Below are positions 5,069-9,335 of a stretch of DNA of 9,335 bases, one piece after another (position 1 is the first letter of the stretch; every line of letters starts with the position of its first letter). The notes under the pieces were generated by a model, which ran no database searches, was not told the DNA's origin, and worked only from the letters and a program-made list of their open reading frames with translations. This DNA comes from Desulfobacterales bacterium C00003060 (GTDB taxonomy: Bacteria > Desulfobacterota > Desulfobacteria > Desulfobacterales > C00003060), in assembly GCA_001751085.1 (NCBI GenBank), contig MAXP01000320.1:1-9335 (forward strand). Reading direction: 5' to 3'. Both the position numbers and the translations under genes were made by a program.

Positions 5069-8000
5069 AACTGCCCACTCTAACCATTCTTTGTCGTTTT
5101 CTTTCCTTCCGTTTCTGGCCTCGGCCACTGCTTTCCACAAACGAAGGCTCTTCTTTCTGCTCTTCCAGTATCATTTGGCTAACCAAATGGACAGTTGGTT
5201 TTTCAAATAGAATCCCCATGGGAAACTCGATTGGAAATACGCTTCTCAAGCGGGCAATAACTTGGGCTACCAAAAGGGAATGCCCACCCAAGTCAAAGAA
5301 GTTGTCGTGAATTCCCACTGTTTCAATACCGAGCAGTTCTTGCCAGATTTCGGCAATGTTTTTCTCGGTGGAATTTCCAGGAGCAACATAGACACTCGAC
5401 AAGTCTGGCCTGGCATGTTTAGGTTCAAAAGAAGGACTCTTAAGCGTTTTTGCCATAGAATCTGATGCTGGTCTTTTTCCCTCCAGCTTCAAACTCAGAA
5501 AATGTTGTGTTGAGACCACGACCTGGGGGAATGAGCTACCCAGAATTCGGCCAAATACCTTTTTCCCCTCTTCAGGCAATATTCCAAGAGAAAGCATCTG
5601 TTCTCTTTCTTCTTTGAGATCATCCGGTACTGCAGTGTTTACTGCCATGCCAACCTCTTGCCAGCCTGACCAGTTGATCGATATGGCACCATTTTCCGAG
5701 TAATACTTGTGAGCGTATGCGTCCAAAAATGCATTTGCAGCGCAATAATCTACTTGTCCAATGCCGCCGACAAGGGAATTAATGGAGGAGCAGAGGGCAA
5801 AGAAATCTAGTTTGATATCATTCAACAGTTCTGCAAGCACGAGCGTTCCATTCACTTTGGGTGTCAGAACACTTTCAGCTAGTTCACGGGTTTTGAGCTG
5901 CATAATTCCACCACCGGCGATGCCAGCAGCGTGGACTACACCATGAATTGAACCAAATTGATGGCGGGTTTGTTCGATTGCTGCCTTCATCTGCATACTG
6001 TCGGTCACATTGGCGCTGAGGACCAGTACTTCAGCCCCAGCCGCCTCTATTGATTGAACTTTTCGTATCTTGCCGCTGACAGTGTCTTTTTCGTCGTGAG
6101 ATTCCAACCATTCTTTCCATTCGCTTCTTGGCGGCAAAGCTGTCCGTGCAAGAAGGGCCAATTTGGCATGAATAGTTTGAGCCAGATATTCTGCCAAGGA
6201 CAGTCCGATGCCGCCGAGGCCCCCTGTGATGAGATAGACGCCATTTTCTCTTAACCTTGGATTCAGACTATTGACTTCCTCAAGACGCACTGGGGCGACA
6301 TCTTGTACCCATCGATGCCTACCGCGGTAGGCAACTACGGGTTCTGAAGCCTGAGCAGTCAGTTCTTCAATAAGCAGGTCTAGTAAAATTTCCTGTTGAG
6401 TCTCTGTTTTCGGAAGCACAATATCAACGCTGGTGGAGAGCATGTTGGAATACTCTTGCGAAGCCACCCGGCAGGGTCCAAGCAGTGTTGCTTTTTCAGG
6501 AGACAGAACTTCATCGCCGGTGACTTCGTGGAGATTGTTTGAGATGACCTTGATCTGTACCGGCGCCGGAGAAAGCTGGTCGTCAACAGCCTGTACTAAG
6601 AACAGCAGGCTGAAAAAGCCCAAATCTTGGGACAGTCCAGAAAGATCACGGCTTGACAGATGCCCATTTTCCGGCGAAAGTAACCATAAATGCACAATTA
6701 TATTTGGTATCCGATTGGCCATCCTAAGTTCTTTTAACAGACTCTGATAATCTTCCCGTACTGGAGGATTAATTATGTACTTTCCTTCACTCTCTTGGCT
6801 AAATTCTGTTCCGATCTCCACGGTCGTTACGCGGTGCCCTTCCTGTTGCAGTTGGCTGACCAGCTTGGCACCCAGCCCAACTTCATCGAGGAATACCAAC
6901 CAGCAGAGCTTTTTATCGGAGAGGGCTTTTTTGCCATATGGTTTGTTGATTGGTGATCGTTTCCAGGTGGGAACATAGAACCAATCGTCTAGATCAGCCT
7001 TATTGAATGACGGCTCTTGAGTCCCAGTGGCCGCCTGAACTTCTTGTTCTACTGGTTCGATCCAGTAACGTTGGCGCTCAAATGGATAGGTTGGTAGTGG
7101 GACTCGATGACGCCTCTCGTCCTTATAAAAGCCGGACCAATCCACCTGGATGCCGGCAAGCCAGAGTCGGCCAAGGATATCCAGAATAAAAGCGATATCT
7201 GACTTTTGCTCTTTGGGATGACGAATCGAAGAAAGCACAATTTGTTCTTTTGATCTATTTGTATACTGCCTTACCAATGTGCTGAGTGCCTGCCCAGGTC
7301 CGACCTCCAAAAAGACCCTAGTTGGCTCTTTCAATAGCTCTTGTACACAATCAAAGAAGCGGACTGTTTGACGCACATTTTTGGCCCAATAACCTATGGT
7401 CATAATTTCATCTGATGTAATCCATGTACCGGTGACGGTTGAAATGATCGGAATTTGTGGAGTATTAAAATTAACTTGTTTTACTTGCTCAGTAAATGCA
7501 TCTAGAATTGGATCGATCATTTTCGAATGAAATGCATGAGAAGTATGCAGATGGCGACAATCCACATTCTTTTTAGAAAGCTGTTTTTCCAAATCCTTAA
7601 CAGCCTCTTTTTCACCGGAAACAACACAAAAAGAGGGCCCGTTGATGGCGGCTAAGGAGAGTTCTTTACCCAAAAATGGCTCAATCTCTTTCTCCGAAAG
7701 AGGAACCGCCAGCATAGAACCAATAGGAAGTTCCTGCATCAGTCGTCCTCTGGTAGCTACCAGTAAGAGGGCATCTTCAAGGGAAAATACCCCTGCCAAA
7801 CAAGCAGCCACATATTCACCAATGCTATGGCCTACCAATGCTTCTGGATGCACCCCCCATGACATCCACAGTTTTGCAAGGGCATATTCAATTGTGAATA
7901 GCGCTGGTTGGGTAATTAATGTCTGTTTCAACTTGTGCGCTGCCTCTTCGACATTTTCCTTTGCCGGATACATAATGTCACGCAAATCCAAGCCTAAGTG

Positions 8001-9335
8001 AGGCTTAAGAATTTCTGAACAGCGATCGATGTGTTTTTGAAATTCTGATTCAATTCTATAGAGTTCCAATCCCATATCAACATACTGCGAACCTTGGCCG
8101 GAAAACATGAACACGATATCCCGATTTATGGGCTCCTGGAAAAATGTCAATACCCGTTCCGGATCCAGTGTTTCCAAAGCGCTTACAGCGTCGGAAAGGT
8201 TCTGGCAAACAACCATTCGACGATGGTCGAATGCCTTTCGGCCGACCTGGAGCGTGTAGGCAATATCTGCAATGTTTAGATTAGGCTGTGACTCTAGATG
8301 TTCAATAAGATTTGTGGTCGTTTTGTCCAGAGCGGTGGTTGTTTTTGCTGAAACCAAGAGGAGTTGTCGCGGTCTGGATTTGCCGGAAGGCTCAACAATA
8401 GGAGCTTCTTCAAGAATGCAGTGTGCGTTGGTTCCCCCAACTCCAAAGGAACTGACTCCAGCCCGGCGAGGGAAGCGATCTTCACTCCATTCGGCAAGCC
8501 TCGTGTTAACGTAGAAAGGACTGTTCTCGAAGTCAATTCTGGGATTCGGCTTTTCAAAATGGAGGCTCGGAGGAATTTCCTTGTGTTTGAGTGCAAGTAC
8601 GGTTTTGATTAACCCCGCAACGCCGGCTGCGGTAAACGTATGGCCTATATTTGTTTTCACCGCACCAATTGGACAGAAGCCCTTCTTGTCCGTGCCAGTG
8701 CGAAAGGCTTCTGTAAGAGCAGCAATCTCAATGGGATCACCAAGGGGCGTGCCAGTCCCATGGGTTTCAACGTAGCTGATGGTGCCACCGTCGATGCCGG
8801 ACATGGCGAGCGCCTCGGCGATTACGCTTGCCTGGCCTTCGACACTGGGCGCTGTAAAACCGACCTTCGCCGCGCCATCATTATTGATAGCGGAGCCTTT
8901 GATCACCGCGTAGATGTGGTCATGATCTTCAAGGGCATCAGAGAGGCGCTTTAGCACGACAATGCCGATCCCGCTGCCGAAGACGGCACCTTGTGCGTTT
9001 GTGTCAAAGGCGCGGCAATGTCCATCTGGCGAATAAATCTCTCCCTCGACATAATGATAGCCTTTCTTTTGTGGCAAGCTAATAGAGACCCCACCCGCCA
9101 TCGCCATATCAGACTGGCCGTTCAACAGGCTGTCGCAGGCCATGTTCACAGCCACCAGCGACGCAGAGCAAGCCGTTTGTACAGAGAGGCTGGGCCCTTT
9201 TAGATTCAGTTTGTATGAGACGCGTGTGGCGAGGTAGTCAACATCGTTGCCGAGATGGATCTCGAGCTTGTTGACTGACCGTACAAGGCTATCGTTAGAG
9301 TGAATGTTATGCAGGAGGTAATCGATAGTGCCTGC
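5067..9335 (-). CDS. Type I PKS module KS-AT-KR-ACP, malonyl-CoA specific, N-terminus cut by window edge
   Basis: The frame is open from the right edge to TAG (5069-5067), giving 1422 residues. Alignment to the downstream PKS suggests about 122 residues of this KS are missing; earlier modules could also precede it. An internal GTG at 9155 falls inside the KS, right after the active-site motif, and is not the start. Numbering from the edge: KS about 1-310, with C56 in QTACSASL, H192 in HGTGT and H232 in NIGH; AT about 406-710, with S504 in GHSIGE and HAFH at 600-603 (malonyl-CoA); a KR N-terminal structural part about 785-1020; catalytic KR about 1031-1210, with TGGLGGIG (1037-1044) for NADPH, K1160, S1184, Y1197 and N1201; and ACP about 1322-1392, with phosphopantetheine Ser1353 in LGGHSL. 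There is no DH or ER, so a beta-hydroxyl is expected. The KR lacks the LDD motif of B-type KRs (AGIAGGGIM instead) but also lacks the A-type Trp, so stereochemistry is not predictable. The C-terminus is a strongly basic tail (about 1403-1418, RGQKRKERKRQR). The protein should pass its chain to the PKS 45 bases downstream. Confidence 0.95.
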   Translation of the reverse strand, partial: AGTIDYLLHNIHSNDSLVRSVNKLEIHLGNDVDYLATRVSYKLNLKGPSLSVQTACSASLVAVNMACDSLLNGQSDMAMAGGVSISLPQKKGYHYVEGEIYSPDGHCRAFDTNAQGAVFGSGIGIVVLKRLSDALEDHDHIYAVIKGSAINNDGAAKVGFTAPSVEGQASVIAEALAMSGIDGGTISYVETHGTGTPLGDPIEIAALTEAFRTGTDKKGFCPIGAVKTNIGHTFTAAGVAGLIKTVLALKHKEIPPSLHFEKPNPRIDFENSPFYVNTRLAEWSEDRFPRRAGVSSFGVGGTNAHCILEEAPIVEPSGKSRPRQLLLVSAKTTTALDKTTTNLIEHLESQPNLNIADIAYTLQVGRKAFDHRRMVVCQNLSDAVSALETLDPERVLTFFQEPINRDIVFMFSGQGSQYVDMGLELYRIESEFQKHIDRCSEILKPHLGLDLRDIMYPAKENVEEAAHKLKQTLITQPALFTIEYALAKLWMSWGVHPEALVGHSIGEYVAACLAGVFSLEDALLLVATRGRLMQELPIGSMLAVPLSEKEIEPFLGKELSLAAINGPSFCVVSGEKEAVKDLEKQLSKKNVDCRHLHTSHAFHSKMIDPILDAFTEQVKQVNFNTPQIPIISTVTGTWITSDEIMTIGYWAKNVRQTVRFFDCVQELLKEPTRVFLEVGPGQALSTLVRQYTNRSKEQIVLSSIRHPKEQKSDIAFILDILGRLWLAGIQVDWSGFYKDERRHRVPLPTYPFERQRYWIEPVEQEVQAATGTQEPSFNKADLDDWFYVPTWKRSPINKPYGKKALSDKKLCWLVFLDEVGLGAKLVSQLQQEGHRVTTVEIGTEFSQESEGKYIINPPVREDYQSLLKELRMANRIPNIIVHLWLLSPENGHLSSRDLSGLSQDLGFFSLLFLVQAVDDQLSPAPVQIKVISNNLHEVTGDEVLSPEKATLLGPCRVASQEYSNMLSTSVDIVLPKTETQQEILLDLLIEELTAQASEPVVAYRGRHRWVQDVAPVRLEEVNSLNPRLRENGVYLITGGLGGIGLSLAEYLAQTIHAKLALLARTALPPRSEWKEWLESHDEKDTVSGKIRKVQSIEAAGAEVLVLSANVTDSMQMKAAIEQTRHQFGSIHGVVHAAGIAGGGIMQLKTRELAESVLTPKVNGTLVLAELLNDIKLDFFALCSSINSLVGGIGQVDYCAANAFLDAYAHKYYSENGAISINWSGWQEVGMAVNTAVPDDLKEEREQMLSLGILPEEGKKVFGRILGSSFPQVVVSTQHFLSLKLEGKRPASDSMAKTLKSPSFEPKHARPDLSSVYVAPGNSTEKNIAEIWQELLGIETVGIHDNFFDLGGHSLLVAQVIARLRSVFPIEFPMGILFEKPTVHLVSQMILEEQKEEPSFVESSGRGQKRKERKRQRMVRVGS
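7044..9335. repeat. Module repeat, copy 1 (KS-AT of upstream PKS)
   Basis: This is the counterpart of 2364-4655 at a constant +4680 offset with no net indel over about 2.29 kb. Most base differences in the AT part are synonymous. The repeat continues beyond the right edge. Composition differs within this copy: hand counts give about 56% GC at 8761-9120 (KS) and about 40% at 7441-7740 (AT). Confidence 0.9.

Noticed and set aside
8294..8596. Minus-strand open frames in other registers (also 3626-3916, 6047-6244, 6380-6586, 7049-7240)
   Set aside because: They overlap well-supported PKS domains in another frame and show no domain features or plausible start context.
9153..9155. GTG as the start of the upstream PKS
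   Set aside because: It lies within the KS just after the active-site Cys56, and the frame continues with conserved KS sequence to the window edge.
1..9335. Mobile element, CRISPR array or tRNA
   Set aside because: No transposase, terminal inverted repeats, spaced short repeats or cloverleaf pattern was seen; the only large repeat is the PKS module duplication.

Overview
The window holds the end of a modular type I polyketide synthase (PKS) assembly line. All genes are on the minus strand, so transcription runs from right to left. Three genes are visible. (1) A PKS module KS-AT-KR-ACP (9335 down to 5067) is cut at its N-terminus by the right edge. (2) A complete terminal module KS-AT-ACP-TE (5021 to 1164) follows 45 bases later. 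(3) A SAM-dependent methyltransferase with an N-terminal zinc-ribbon-like cysteine pattern (1004 to the left edge) is cut at its C-terminus; it is easily missed because its stop codon lies outside the window. The plus strand carries no gene I can support. I see no tRNA, rRNA, CRISPR array, transposase or origin.

The organism is a bacterium: polycistronic layout, Shine-Dalgarno-like sites and a GTG start supported by one. Base composition is moderately AT-rich, with hand-counted samples of about 39% GC in the methyltransferase, about 40% in the AT of the first PKS and about 56% in its KS. The PKS style (short N-terminus, TYPFERQRYWIEP post-AT linker, malonyl-type AT) is common in cyanobacterial, myxobacterial and other Gram-negative pathways. 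I cannot name the phylum from this window.

Inferred chemistry: both ATs carry malonyl-CoA signatures. The first module should extend with malonate and reduce the beta-keto group to a hydroxyl. The second should extend once more without reduction, and the TE domain should release the chain. The expected end is a 3-oxo-5-hydroxyacyl thioester, a precursor that can close to a 4-hydroxy-5,6-dihydropyrone. The methyltransferase downstream is a plausible tailoring enzyme.

Most worth a second look: a TE whose apparent triad is Cys/Glu/(no His at the usual place); two PKS genes in one reading frame separated only by an amber codon and 15 sense codons; and two modules that align without net gaps at a constant 4680-base offset, with near-identical AT cores but clearly diverged KS domains, the likeness stopping abruptly where a KR is present in one and missing in the other.
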